From assembly GCA_016935435.1 (NCBI GenBank), contig JAFGQZ010000037.1, positions 1 to 36,550 of the forward strand: a DNA stretch of 36,550 bases, written 5' to 3'. How positions within the stretch are numbered: position 1 is the stretch's first letter; every line of letters starts with the position of its first letter. The notes under the pieces are model-generated. The model searched no databases, was not told the DNA's origin, and worked only from the letters and a program-made list of their open reading frames with translations. Position numbers and translations under genes: made by a program. Positions 24,251-33,170 of this stretch are shown piece by piece. This DNA comes from Bacteroidales bacterium. Its GTDB lineage: Bacteria > Bacteroidota > Bacteroidia > Bacteroidales > UBA10428.

Positions 24251-24961
24251 ATGGGCAGAGCATTTGAGTACCGCCGTGCGGCAAAAGAAAAACGTTGGGA
24301 CAAAATGTCGAAAGTTTTCCCTAAACTGGCAAAAGCAATAACCGTAGCAGCCAAAGAAGGTGGCGCCGACCCCGACATGAATGCGAAACTGCGCACGGCC
24401 ATTCAGAACGCTAAGGCCGAAAACATGCCCAAAGATAACATTGATGCCGCTATTAAACGAGCATCGGGCAAAGATGCCGAAACTATTGTTGAAGTATTGT
24501 ACGAAGGCAAAGGGCCGCATGGGGTGCTCGTTTTTGTGGAATGTGCCACCGACAACACTACTCGTACGGTTGCCAATGTAAAATCGTATTTCAATAAAAC
24601 AGGCGGGCAGATTGTGCCCAATGGCTCACTCGAGTTTATGTTCTCCCGCAAATCGGTATTTGAATTTGAAAAGCCCGACGGACTAGATATCGAAGAACTT
24701 GAGCTTCAGCTCATCGATGCCGGCCTCGACCAGGTTGAGGTTAACGAAAACAAGGTTTATGTATATGGCGACTATACCAATTTTGGCAGTCTGCAATCGG
24801 AAATCGAAAAACTAAAAATAAATATTTCCAAGGCATCGTTACAGCGAATACCTAATTCGCCGGTTGAGTTTACCGAAGAACAGCTTACCGATATCGAAAA
24901 ATTGCTCGATAAAATCGAAGACGATGAAGATGTACAGGCTGTTTACACCAATATTGCCTGA
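24251..24961 (+). CDS. yebC: YebC/PmpR family protein
   Basis: A full-length 236-aa member of the YebC/TACO1 family. The N-terminal domain has [19 protein letters not shown], then [30 protein letters not shown], and the central EGKGPHGV and [14 protein letters not shown] motifs; the C-terminal part ends in [14 protein letters not shown]. Members are described as DNA-binding regulators and, more recently, as ribosome-associated factors aiding translation of proline-rich stretches. The gene is monocistronic with two candidate -7 boxes and a weak terminator, apparently unrelated to its neighbours. Confidence 0.96.
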   Translation: MGRAFEYRRAAKEKRWDKMSKVFPKLAKAITVAAKEGGADPDMNAKLRTAIQNAKAENMPKDNIDAAIKRASGKDAETIVEVLYEGKGPHGVLVFVECATDNTTRTVANVKSYFNKTGGQIVPNGSLEFMFSRKSVFEFEKPDGLDIEELELQLIDAGLDQVEVNENKVYVYGDYTNFGSLQSEIEKLKINISKASLQRIPNSPVEFTEEQLTDIEKLLDKIEDDEDVQAVYTNIA

Positions 24962-25001
24962 TACAACAGCTTAAGTTTGCAGAAGTATATCAACAATTAA
25001 C

Positions 25002-25028
25002 CGGCAGAATATTTTGCCGCTTATTTTT
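25002..25028 (+). terminator. Weak terminator after yebC
   Basis: CGGCA (25002-25006) pairs with TGCCG (25015-25019), followed by CTTATTTTT. It overlaps the stop codon of the convergent lipoprotein gene. Confidence 0.4.
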
Positions 25029-25362
25029 CGCAGTCAATATCATTAAAAGACCAGAGGACTTTTGCGTTTTTTCTGTTGGCCCGGTAGTGCTTTATATTAA
25101 GCGAATCGGTCCATGCTACCGGGTTTCCATCGGCATAGAAAATATTGCACCAGCCACAGGCATAAATAGGTATGCTAAGTTCATAAATATATTGTGCTTG
25201 CCAGTTGTATCGGACAGCTTTTGAGCCATAATAGCTGCAATCTGTTTCCATCAACTTTACTTTTTCTTCCAACCATGCCGGCATAACACTTACATATTCT
25301 ACTTCTTTGCAGGCCGTACCGCAAAGCAACATCAATAACAAAGCCACAAATACCCTTTGCAT
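25021..25362 (-). CDS. Small cysteine-containing lipoprotein, function unknown
   Basis: A 113-aa protein with a lipoprotein signal (lipobox CGTAC, Cys18). The mature part begins with a WLEEKV segment and has a central strand pair followed by ACGWCNIFYADGNPV, reminiscent of small Bacteroidota lipoproteins (DUF6970-like, low certainty) that share a W-L-x-x-K start and a Cys-containing 'YDxDGN' turn. Four Cys lie in the mature chain besides the lipidated one. No neighbour hints at function; it is convergent with yebC. Confidence 0.7.
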   Translation of the reverse strand: MQRVFVALLLMLLCGTACKEVEYVSVMPAWLEEKVKLMETDCSYYGSKAVRYNWQAQYIYELSIPIYACGWCNIFYADGNPVAWTDSLNIKHYRANRKNAKVLWSFNDIDCEK

Positions 25363-25464
25363 TATCTGTTTTTTTGGTTTAAAATTAAACTTTTTTGGCG
25401 AATGGCTTATCGATATAATGCGAATCCTGCTTCTGTTTCAATATTTTTTACATTTGCCCTGTAC

Positions 25465-25510
25465 AAATTAAACCCCTGCCATGCAACCGACAAAGATTTG
25501 CAGGCAGGGG
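25465..25510 (-). terminator. Terminator of the thiamin receptor gene
   Basis: On the minus strand CCCCTGCC (25510-25503) pairs with GGCAGGGG (25480-25473), helped by TGCA/TGCA inside, and is followed by TTTAATTTG. It lies about 55 bp after the receptor stop codon. Confidence 0.6.
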
Positions 25511-25564
25511 TGCCGAATTAGTATCATTATTAATTCTTAATAAGTTCCAACCCTGTTCCCGAGG

Positions 25565-28000
25565 TTAAAACTTAACAGAAATACCACCCATAAAATTAAT
25601 GCCAGACTGGGGAAAGTAGCCATCCATTTCGTAACGGGTGCCACCAAATAAATATGAATAAACCCAGGCATTCGACTCGTACTCGTGGTTAAACAGGTTA
25701 TTTACCAGAAGGGTACATTCAATATCTTTGGCAAATTTCGGTAAAAGGCGATATACCAGTCTCAGGTTGTTAATAAAATAAGGTTCAAGCATTCGGTCGG
25801 GACTTGCGGTATTGTCGATATACTGCTTGCCAACATATTGCGAAATAAACGATATTGTTAAGTTTCTAACTGGGCTCAAATCGATTATGCTATTGGCAAT
25901 TAGTTCGGGTGAAAAAGCCAGGTCGGTGGTTCCCAGGAAGAATTGTTCCTGCCCCCAGGTATCCCAGTTATCGACCGATTCGGTAAAATTTTCAATTTTG
26001 TTCCTGCTCAGGGTTGCATTCATGTTCCACTGCACCTTCTGCGACAGGCGCGCAGCAGCATAGCACTCAATTCCAGCACGGTAACTTTTATCGACATTTA
26101 CCATAATGGCCGAGCCTACATCGTTAATTTCCCCGGTTACAATCAGCTGGTCGTTATAACGCATATAGTAAGCATTTGCCCCGGCTGTTATCCAAAACGA
26201 GGCGACTTTATAGCCAAGTTCAAAATCGTGTAGCTCTTCGGGTTTAGGCTGCCTGTCACCGGGGCCGGCATCGGTGTAGTTGCTGCGGTTAGGCTCGCGG
26301 TGTCCAACGGCATAAAAGAAGTTTATGGTTTGGTTAAGCCCCGGTGTAAGGGTAAACCCGGCTTTGGGGTTAAAGAAAACGAAATCGTGTTTCTGGCTTA
26401 TGTTTCGCTGATCGTCGTCGAGGCCTTTTATTTCGTGTGTTATTTCCCTGCGCTGCAAGTCAACAAACAGGCTGCCGGCATTAAAAACATATTTAATTTT
26501 TGAGTACAGGTTAAAATCGGTTTTAACGCCTGTGTTCCTGTACCATTCATAGTCTTTTTCGGTTTCGCCAAGGTATTGGCCCCAGATAATATTTCCAAAA
26601 TGTCGTCCGTTATAAATATTCCACGAACCGCCAAAAGTAGTTTTTATAGAAGAAATGTTGTAATTGGCCGAGAAAGTGGTTCCATAAAAGTCGTTATCGA
26701 GCCATTTTTGTCGCACCAAATCGGTTGAAGCAAGCGTATCGGATCCAATAATAATGTTTGGGAGCAAGTAATCGGCTAAATCGTCGTCGTTACGAAACTG
26801 TTCGTAATAGCCGCGCCCGTATGTGTAATGCAAGGCTGCGTTCAGGTTTAGGGGGCCAGCCTCGTGCGACAGAAAAAACTGGTAATGATCCTGCTGGTAA
26901 TTATCGGTTTCGTTTTCATAAGTATAAAAATTGTAGGTGCGCGAATCCGACTCAAACATATTGCAGGTTTTTTCGGCAGAATACAGCTCGTGATTGTAAT
27001 AGCGTGCCATGCCGGCAGAATCGTCGAGCAACCGCACCTTTGGCACGCCGTTCCACGACTGGTAGGTTTTTTCTTTTCCCGAAAAAATTACGGCCTTGGC
27101 AATTGTGCTTTTGGAAAAATAGCCCCCGGAAAAATAAAACGATTTCAAATCGCTCCAAGCCCTGTCCACAAAACCATCGGATGTAATTTTCGATAAGCGC
27201 ATATCGAACGAAAAATGGTCGTTTATCAAACCTGAGCCAATTTTTGCGGTGTTCTTAAAGGTATTGAACGAACCTGCTGATGAACTTATCTCGGTATATA
27301 CCTGTTCTTCCACGCCGCTGGTCTGCATATCGATAGTTGCGCCAAAAGCAGCAGCACCATTGGTTGAAGTTCCAACTCCCCTTTGTATATGGATATTATC
27401 GACTGAAGAGGCAAAATCGGGCATATTCACCCAAAATACCCCATGCGACTCGGCATCGTTCAAGGGAACGCCGTTTACCATAACATTTATACGGTTGGCA
27501 TCGGTGCCCCTGATGCGAAAACCAGTATAACCGACACCGGCACCGGCATCGGAAGTTGTTGTTACCGAAGGTGTAAGGCTTATTAGAAAGGGAACATCGT
27601 GGCCCAGGTTGTTCTTTTTAATATCGTCTTTCGCAAGCATGGTGTTTGCCGAAGCCGAAAAGTTTGTCCTTGTGGCCATAACTATTACTTCTTCGGCCAT
27701 AATAGGCGACTCATCCAGTACAATATTGCAAATATAGTCGGCATTAAGTTCAACCTTAACTGTTTTCGAAAGGTGCCCAATAAAAGAAAAGTTAAGTTTG
27801 TAGCTTCCTGCAGGCAGTTTTTTAATCTCGAATGAGCCATTTAAGTCCGATGTTACCCCGGTTTGGGAATTGTCGATGATAACGCTTGCTCCAGCCAGGG
27901 GCAAACCGTTATTGCCTGAAATATTGCCCCGAATGGAATATTGGGCAAACAAGGGGAAACATAAAAAAACAAGAATAAATACGAATACATTCCGTACCAT
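25565..28000 (-). CDS. TonB-dependent receptor, probable thiamin uptake
   Basis: The preferred start at 28000 gives 811 aa with a clean signal peptide (MVRNVFVFILVFLCFPLFAQ); an ATG at 28027 adds nine residues ahead of it. Residues about 20-105 form a carboxypeptidase-D-like regulatory domain (SIRGNISGNNGLPLAGASV). The plug domain follows (PFLISLTPSVTTTSDAGAG, GFRIRGTDANRINVMVNGV), then a beta-barrel of about 600 residues ending in GGISVKF with a terminal aromatic residue. It moves its ligand across the outer membrane using TonB energy. A TPP riboswitch in its leader identifies thiamin or a precursor as the likely cargo. No SusD partner is present, so it is not part of the glucan system. The periplasmic and inner-membrane thiamin components are not in the window. 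Confidence 0.9.
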   Translation of the reverse strand: MVRNVFVFILVFLCFPLFAQYSIRGNISGNNGLPLAGASVIIDNSQTGVTSDLNGSFEIKKLPAGSYKLNFSFIGHLSKTVKVELNADYICNIVLDESPIMAEEVIVMATRTNFSASANTMLAKDDIKKNNLGHDVPFLISLTPSVTTTSDAGAGVGYTGFRIRGTDANRINVMVNGVPLNDAESHGVFWVNMPDFASSVDNIHIQRGVGTSTNGAAAFGATIDMQTSGVEEQVYTEISSSAGSFNTFKNTAKIGSGLINDHFSFDMRLSKITSDGFVDRAWSDLKSFYFSGGYFSKSTIAKAVIFSGKEKTYQSWNGVPKVRLLDDSAGMARYYNHELYSAEKTCNMFESDSRTYNFYTYENETDNYQQDHYQFFLSHEAGPLNLNAALHYTYGRGYYEQFRNDDDLADYLLPNIIIGSDTLASTDLVRQKWLDNDFYGTTFSANYNISSIKTTFGGSWNIYNGRHFGNIIWGQYLGETEKDYEWYRNTGVKTDFNLYSKIKYVFNAGSLFVDLQRREITHEIKGLDDDQRNISQKHDFVFFNPKAGFTLTPGLNQTINFFYAVGHREPNRSNYTDAGPGDRQPKPEELHDFELGYKVASFWITAGANAYYMRYNDQLIVTGEINDVGSAIMVNVDKSYRAGIECYAAARLSQKVQWNMNATLSRNKIENFTESVDNWDTWGQEQFFLGTTDLAFSPELIANSIIDLSPVRNLTISFISQYVGKQYIDNTASPDRMLEPYFINNLRLVYRLLPKFAKDIECTLLVNNLFNHEYESNAWVYSYLFGGTRYEMDGYFPQSGINFMGGISVKF

Positions 28001-28040
28001 GACATGTGTGGTTAATAAGTTAAACAAAAGAATTATTTGT

Positions 28041-28127
28041 CACTTTCTCCCTTCACCGGCATTACCCGGGCAGGTTCTAAGGGTATGATCTCAGCCTGTT
28101 TTTTAAGGCACCCCTGAACGGAAAGTG
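28041..28127 (-). promoter_or_regulatory. TPP riboswitch (THI box)
   Basis: The minus strand carries the conserved TPP aptamer in order: AGGGGTGCC, GGCTGAGATCATACCCTT, AGAACCTG, CCGGGTAATGCCGG and TGAAGGGAG. An outer helix pairs CACTTTC (28127-28121) with GAAAGTG (28047-28041). It lies immediately before the receptor gene. The 3' side of the aptamer is about 40 nt from the ATG at 28000, so control of translation start is likelier than termination; I see no separate terminator hairpin. Confidence 0.95.
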
Positions 28128-28132
28128 GATTG

Positions 28133-28140
28133 CAAAGTTA
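28133..28140 (-). promoter_or_regulatory. -7 box of the riboswitch-controlled receptor gene
   Basis: The minus strand reads TAACTTTG, a full match to TAnnTTTG. The expected start six to seven bases downstream coincides with the first base of the riboswitch outer helix (28127). The -33 region is T-rich without a clear TTG. Confidence 0.6.
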
Positions 28141-28246
28141 ATTGAAATGTTTTAAGAAAAAAAAACTGCGTGGAAAAAATGTGCCGATAGATCGGGAATA
28201 GGGGCTGAAACTGAAAAATTTAAGGCGATAATTCATCGGGGCAATG

Positions 28247-28276
28247 TTGCTTTAGTGGCGCTTCTTCTTAATTTTG
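28247..28276 (+). promoter_or_regulatory. Candidate promoter of the 138-aa membrane protein gene
   Basis: TTG (28247-28249), a 19-bp spacer and TAATTTTG (28269-28276) match the Bacteroidota promoter pattern, 33 bp before the ATG at 28309. Confidence 0.55.
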
Positions 28277-28308
28277 TATTGAAAAAAACTGATTAACAAT
28301 TATAAGCC

Positions 28309-28725
28309 ATGCATGACCAATCGAACCTCCAAACCCCAAAGAGCAAAAGTGCCGGTAAAATTTTCTCATATATTGGAGCTTTGCTGTTTTGCGTTGCCCT
28401 GGTATTAACCATTTCAATTATTAGCCGTTACTCCGATAGGAAATTACATAAAAAACAACCCGAGATTATTACTGTACATAAACCCGAAAAAACCACAAAA
28501 AAACTTCTTGAACAGCCAAAAATTGATAGCACTATAAACACAAGCCCCGACAGTGTTAAAACAAACCCCGACAGCCTGTCTGCTGCAACCAATTCTGATG
28601 AAATTGCCCCTGATGAAACAGGCGCCGAGCTTTCGGATATTTTAAACCGTGCAGTACAGCTGGAGCCCTCACTAAAGTCTGGCGATTCTACATCGACAAA
28701 CCCGGGCGGTACATTGCAGGAATAA
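28309..28725 (+). CDS. Small single-pass membrane protein, function unknown
   Basis: A 138-aa protein with a hydrophilic N-terminus, one membrane helix at about residues 19-42 (FSYIGALLFCVALVLTISII) and a low-complexity tail rich in Lys, Thr, Ser, Asp and Pro. The tail has a short internal repeat of the type NTSPDSVKTNPDSLS. The layout, basic segment after the helix, suggests an anchor with a disordered tail; topology is not certain. I do not recognise a family. A good promoter and a natural length support it as real. Confidence 0.65.
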   Translation: MHDQSNLQTPKSKSAGKIFSYIGALLFCVALVLTISIISRYSDRKLHKKQPEIITVHKPEKTTKKLLEQPKIDSTINTSPDSVKTNPDSLSAATNSDEIAPDETGAELSDILNRAVQLEPSLKSGDSTSTNPGGTLQE

Positions 28726-28745
28726 ACAGCTTTTACGTATATTAA

Positions 28746-29993
28746 TTATTTCATCGAACTGAACCATGCCAGTGTTTCAATGCCCCAAGGAACTACAGCA
28801 TCGCCATGGTCGATTTCTGTATTGTTTTCCGGAATGTATTTTATACCGGTTGCCGGCACACCTGCCCCAAGCAGGTTAGCATAGAGCTGTTCCGACTCGA
28901 AAAACGGAACACTTTTGTCGCCCCGGCTATGATAAACAAGCAAGGGGGTTTTTACTTTCCATGCAGGAATGCTGTTTTCCTGCAATTCATTCCGCAGTGG
29001 AGCAAATTCGGCTGCTGTTTCGTATTCCGATAAAAGTTTCGGGGCTAGCAATTCCGGTATCGATTGTGGAAATTCGTTGTTCATTTCGGTGTTACATTTA
29101 TTGCCATCGAAAAGCGAAGGTATTGAAGAAGCATAAGGTTCGTTAAAATATGTGGCAAGCGAGCCTTGCATATATCCGTTGGCTATATGCGACTGAATAA
29201 AGTACGGCAGATAAAACGGATTTGAGTATTCAGTTTCGCTTACGATATAACGCCCCATCTCAACCATATCGTAAGCTCCGGCGCCACACGAAGCAGCAAC
29301 AGGCTGGATACTATCAAGAGCATTGTTTTCCAGTTCATTAAGCACCGAAAGGGTTGCCCATCCACCCTGGCTGTACCCCATTAAAAAGAGCTGCCCGTTA
29401 CTTTTGGCACGAATGTTTTTTGTTGAAGTAAACTCCAACACAGCCTGAAGCAAATCGATGACGGCACGGTTATTCGACTCGCGGTGGTGATAAGGGTGCA
29501 AAACCTGTTTCGATGCGCCAAAGCCAATATAATCGGCAATTGCCACAATATAACCGTTGCCGGCTGCAAAACCGATCAGGGTATAGAGCCTGTCGGTGGT
29601 GTTAACGGTTGGGGCATTTGAGTGACATGTATTTGTACCGTTCTGGAAGCTTAATAATGGAAAACTGTTTGAGGCATCGGGTACCGAAACCAGTCCGGAT
29701 GCAATAATCTCGCCACCCCTGAAAGTGGTTTTGTAGGTTATTTTGTAAATTTCGGCTCCATAAACCGATGTTGCCACCAGAGTGTCAATTTCGGGATACA
29801 ATATAGAGCCCAATATAAGTGAACTCTGCACCTGGCTGGCATTATATGAATTTATCAGCTCATAACTAACAAGATATTGGTTATTATACTCCGGGGCACT
29901 GCTTCCATTGTCGTTTTCGCAGGAAACTATCAGTATAGTTAAAGATACCGCGAACAAAACCGGCCTCACAAAAACTTTATAATATGCTTTCAT
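28746..29993 (-). CDS. Lipoprotein alpha/beta hydrolase (secretory lipase/esterase type)
   Basis: A 415-aa esterase-like protein with a lipoprotein signal (lipobox LIVSC, Cys25). The alpha/beta-hydrolase triad is visible: the nucleophile elbow GYSQGGWA (Ser208), Asp359 in HSRGDKSVPF and His396 in EIDHGDAVVPW. The segment AIADYIGFGAS followed by HPYHHRESNNRAVIDLL resembles fungal-type secretory lipases (LIP family) and related bacterial esterases. It probably hydrolyses an ester at the outer membrane or in the periplasm; the substrate is unknown. It is monocistronic, convergent with the small membrane protein gene 20 bp away. Confidence 0.88.
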   Translation of the reverse strand: MKAYYKVFVRPVLFAVSLTILIVSCENDNGSSAPEYNNQYLVSYELINSYNASQVQSSLILGSILYPEIDTLVATSVYGAEIYKITYKTTFRGGEIIASGLVSVPDASNSFPLLSFQNGTNTCHSNAPTVNTTDRLYTLIGFAAGNGYIVAIADYIGFGASKQVLHPYHHRESNNRAVIDLLQAVLEFTSTKNIRAKSNGQLFLMGYSQGGWATLSVLNELENNALDSIQPVAASCGAGAYDMVEMGRYIVSETEYSNPFYLPYFIQSHIANGYMQGSLATYFNEPYASSIPSLFDGNKCNTEMNNEFPQSIPELLAPKLLSEYETAAEFAPLRNELQENSIPAWKVKTPLLVYHSRGDKSVPFFESEQLYANLLGAGVPATGIKYIPENNTEIDHGDAVVPWGIETLAWFSSMK

Positions 29994-30016
29994 AAAATAT
30001 AATTCAACTGTTTATT

Positions 30017-30048
30017 CAAATTTACGCAATCATTTACATTAAAGGCAA
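30017..30048 (-). promoter_or_regulatory. Candidate promoter of the lipoprotein hydrolase gene
   Basis: On the minus strand TTG (30048-30046), a 21-bp spacer and TAAATTTG (30024-30017) match the Bacteroidota promoter pattern, 24 bp before the ATG. Confidence 0.5.
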
Positions 30049-30137
30049 GTTAATTTGTCATGCTAATAGAAAAAATACCTTGAACCTAAAAACAAATAAG
30101 CAAAAGGTAAACATAACAAATTGGGCCAGGCGCGCAA

Positions 30138-33065
30138 CTAATCGAAAAGTTCAAGTATTTCTTCCTCGGTGAACTTACTGAAGGTGTTCTCGTTTACGAA
30201 AATATCGGCAAGCTCCGATTTACGTTCCTGGAGTTTAACAATTTTTTCTTCGAGGGTATTTTGCGAAATAAAGCGATAAACCATAACATTTTTATCCTGT
30301 CCGATACGGTGGGCGCGGTTAATAGCCTGCTTTTCGGCTGCGGGGTTCCACCAGGGGTCGAGCATAAGCACATAGCTGGCAGCAGTTAGGTTTAGCCCCA
30401 CCCCACCAGCTTTTAGTGAAATCAAGAAAAACCTCACCGCATCATCGTCCTGAAAATGGGCAACAACTTCTTCGCGGTTGCGGGTTTCGCCTGTAAGTAT
30501 AACAAAACCAACACCTTGGTTTTTAAGCCATTCGGCAACAAGGTTTAAATGCTCGACAAAAGAGCTGAATATAAGCGCTTTATGACCCTCGGTATGCAGG
30601 TTCTCAACAATACGCCTTATTTCATCGAACTTTCCGGAACCCGACAAATAATCGTTGTCGAGCAATGCCGGATGGTTGGCAATTTGCCTCAACTTCATCA
30701 GTGATGCAAGAATTTGCATCGACGATTTTTTAAGCCCGTATCGGTTTATATTTTCCATAATAAGGTTTCGGGCTTTCGATTTTTCGCGCTCGTAGTATGT
30801 TTCCTGCGCCTCGTTCATTTCGCATCCGATAATTTGCTCGCTAAGATCGGGTAGTTCCCGGGCTACCTGTGCTTTGGTGCGGCGTAAAATAAAAGGCGCT
30901 ATTAACTGGCGGAGCTTTTCTTTTTTATGTGGATCGTCAAGTTTTTCAATGGGATATTGGAATTCGCTCTGAAAAAACTGTAGATTGCCCAGTAGTCCGG
31001 GGTTTATAAAATTAAACTGTGCCCACAAATCGGACAAGGAGTTCTCGATAGGGGTGCCGGAAAGTACTATACGGTTGTCGGCATCGAGCGCATTAACTGC
31101 CGAATAGGTTTTCGACCCCGGGTTTTTTATAGTTTGGCTTTCATCGAGCACAACATAAAAGAAACTTTCTTTAGAGAATTGTTCCAGGTCGTTGCGCAGA
31201 ATACCGTAAGAAGTAATAAGTATATCGGTTTTGGAGAGGGCATGGCAGAGGCTGCCCCTGTTTTGTCCGGCAAATTTTCCAACCCTCAAGCTTGGCACAA
31301 ACTTCCGGCATTCGTTAATCCAGTTATGAATTAAAGATGTGGGCACCACTATCAGCGACTTTTTCTGCCCGCTATCGTGGCAGGGTCTTGCAGGGGTGTC
31401 GAACAAACTCAGCTGAATGTCGGTTTTTACATTTGTTGCCGGTTTGTCGCCAGGGGCATCGCTGGTTACCCGCATGAGCAGGGTAAGGGTCTGTAGGGTT
31501 TTTCCCAGCCCCATATCGTCGGCAAGGCAGCCACCAAACCCATTGCGGAAAAGCCTGTACATCCAGGTATAACCTTCTGCCTGATAGCTTCGTAGTTCAG
31601 CCTCAACCCCGCCGGGTATTTCTTCGTGTTTTTCGCCTGTATCGCTCAATAGGGTCTTCAGGTTGTCCCTGAAATTGCCGGAAAGCTTGCCGGTTTTTAG
31701 CAGCGAAAAATGCTTTTTGTTTAGTTTAAACCTGGTTCCTTCTATTTTTGAGAATTTTATCAGGTCGCTGTACGATTCGAACCATTCTTCGGGCAAAATC
31801 ATTACCTTGTTATTGGGCAACAGGTATTCCCTCTGTCCGCCAGTAATATGATCCCTGAAGAAGGAAAACGGAATTTTAAATTCTTCAAAAATCACTATAG
31901 CATTAATATCGAACCAGTCGTTAGCCTGTTCCGATACTTCAAGTTTAAGCTCAACACGGCCCAGGTAATAATCTTTATCGAGGTTGGCCTGGGCAACATC
32001 GAACCCGGCTTTAACCAAAAGGTTTTTATTGGCATTTAGCCAGGTAACCGGACCATAAGCGCAGTCAGCCTTTTCTTTTCGGCTGAGAATTTCAAAAAAA
32101 GGGCCATCTTTATTTACAAGCCCTAAAGAAAGCAATTTCGAAATACAGGAATTTTCGAACTCGTTGTCTCGGGCCGAACGGATAAATTTAACATTGTCGC
32201 TGTCGAACACACAACTTACCCGCATTCCCGAGCGGCGGTTAGCATAAAAAACACTGTTATCGTATAAAAATTTCAGTACCAGCGACAGGTGCCCCGACAG
32301 GTTACGCTCAAGCGAAACAACTCCCCGGGGCTTCGACTCGGCTTCATCTATAGTAAACCCTTCGGCCTTAACTTTGTATTTTGCGATGGCATTTTTAACA
32401 AAGCTCTGAAAGTATTTTTTTTCGGTTTGTTTGCTTATGCTAATCGATTCTTTGTCGAAAAAAGGCAGTAGTTTTTTACTGTCGATATCCCTGAGAACAA
32501 ACAAGGTATTGTCGATAGCAATACAGCAGGGCTCGTTTACCAGCACAATGCCGGTTTTACCATTAAGCGATAATATATGGCTGTTGTGCTCAATGGTTAA
32601 TTTATACCTTATGCCCTCGGGTGTGCGGACAAAATTAAAGATTGTATTGTTCTCGCGATCGACAATTTCAATACGGTCGGAATCGTAAATTTTGTTCTGG
32701 AGTATTTTGTGATAAACAGGTTGCGGGTTATACTGCATCAGATCGAAACAGTTTACCAGCTGGCGCTCGATATATGGCCTTACATGGGCAAGGAACAGCT
32801 CCTTGTCGAGAGAATTTACAAAATCGTACGGGGTCGATTTTTTTTTGCAAAACAGTTTAAACAGGTTTTGGTCGTTATAATTCTCGATATATTTTACCAG
32901 CTGCACCTGTTCGGGTGAAAGAATTTCGGAATATTGCGGGAGCTTTTGTATAGTAATTTTGTCGTAAGTAACGCAAAATTCTTTATTGACTTCGCGCTTT
33001 ACCAGGTATGGCGAAAATATATAACCAAGAATCCGATGCTCTGTAAGTACTAGAATAAACTGCAT
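30138..33065 (-). CDS. SNF2-family DEAD/DEAH helicase-like ATPase
   Basis: A 975-aa DNA-translocase-type protein. The N-terminal half (about 1-490) has no domain I recognise. The SNF2 core follows: SYQAEGYTWMYRL, motif I ADDMGLGKTLQT (Lys522), motif II LDESQTIKN (Asp641, Glu642), motif III VLSGTPIENSLSDLW, motif V VGLNLTAA and motif VI INRAHRIGQ. These couple ATP hydrolysis to movement on double-stranded DNA. Motif II reads DESQ where DEAH/DEAQ is common. No SWIM zinc finger is evident at the N-terminus. It has no restriction, methylase or other defence partner nearby; a housekeeping role in transcription or repair is the default reading. A TATCTTTG box (33095-33088) lies 23 bp before the start. 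Confidence 0.92.
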   Translation of the reverse strand: MQFILVLTEHRILGYIFSPYLVKREVNKEFCVTYDKITIQKLPQYSEILSPEQVQLVKYIENYNDQNLFKLFCKKKSTPYDFVNSLDKELFLAHVRPYIERQLVNCFDLMQYNPQPVYHKILQNKIYDSDRIEIVDRENNTIFNFVRTPEGIRYKLTIEHNSHILSLNGKTGIVLVNEPCCIAIDNTLFVLRDIDSKKLLPFFDKESISISKQTEKKYFQSFVKNAIAKYKVKAEGFTIDEAESKPRGVVSLERNLSGHLSLVLKFLYDNSVFYANRRSGMRVSCVFDSDNVKFIRSARDNEFENSCISKLLSLGLVNKDGPFFEILSRKEKADCAYGPVTWLNANKNLLVKAGFDVAQANLDKDYYLGRVELKLEVSEQANDWFDINAIVIFEEFKIPFSFFRDHITGGQREYLLPNNKVMILPEEWFESYSDLIKFSKIEGTRFKLNKKHFSLLKTGKLSGNFRDNLKTLLSDTGEKHEEIPGGVEAELRSYQAEGYTWMYRLFRNGFGGCLADDMGLGKTLQTLTLLMRVTSDAPGDKPATNVKTDIQLSLFDTPARPCHDSGQKKSLIVVPTSLIHNWINECRKFVPSLRVGKFAGQNRGSLCHALSKTDILITSYGILRNDLEQFSKESFFYVVLDESQTIKNPGSKTYSAVNALDADNRIVLSGTPIENSLSDLWAQFNFINPGLLGNLQFFQSEFQYPIEKLDDPHKKEKLRQLIAPFILRRTKAQVARELPDLSEQIIGCEMNEAQETYYEREKSKARNLIMENINRYGLKKSSMQILASLMKLRQIANHPALLDNDYLSGSGKFDEIRRIVENLHTEGHKALIFSSFVEHLNLVAEWLKNQGVGFVILTGETRNREEVVAHFQDDDAVRFFLISLKAGGVGLNLTAASYVLMLDPWWNPAAEKQAINRAHRIGQDKNVMVYRFISQNTLEEKIVKLQERKSELADIFVNENTFSKFTEEEILELFD

Positions 33066-33087
33066 TTTTTCGGGTATTCAAAAACTA

Positions 33088-33095
33088 CAAAGATA
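33088..33095 (-). promoter_or_regulatory. Candidate -7 box of the SNF2 gene
   Basis: The minus strand reads TATCTTTG, a full match to TAnnTTTG, 23 bp before the ATG. No clear -33 TTG is seen. Confidence 0.4.
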
Positions 33096-33170
33096 GCAGC
33101 AGGCAATCAAGAAAAGTTAAATGAAGTGGTTTTTTATTAAAAACATAGGATAAAACAGCTTAGGAGGTAT

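Noticed and set aside
25565..28000. TonB-dependent receptor as the SusC of the laminarin system
   Set aside because: No SusD neighbour, distant and on the other strand, and its leader is a TPP riboswitch, which points to thiamin.
30138..33065. SNF2 protein as part of a phage-defence island
   Set aside because: No nuclease, methylase, protease or other defence gene is adjacent; neighbours are an esterase and a sensor.
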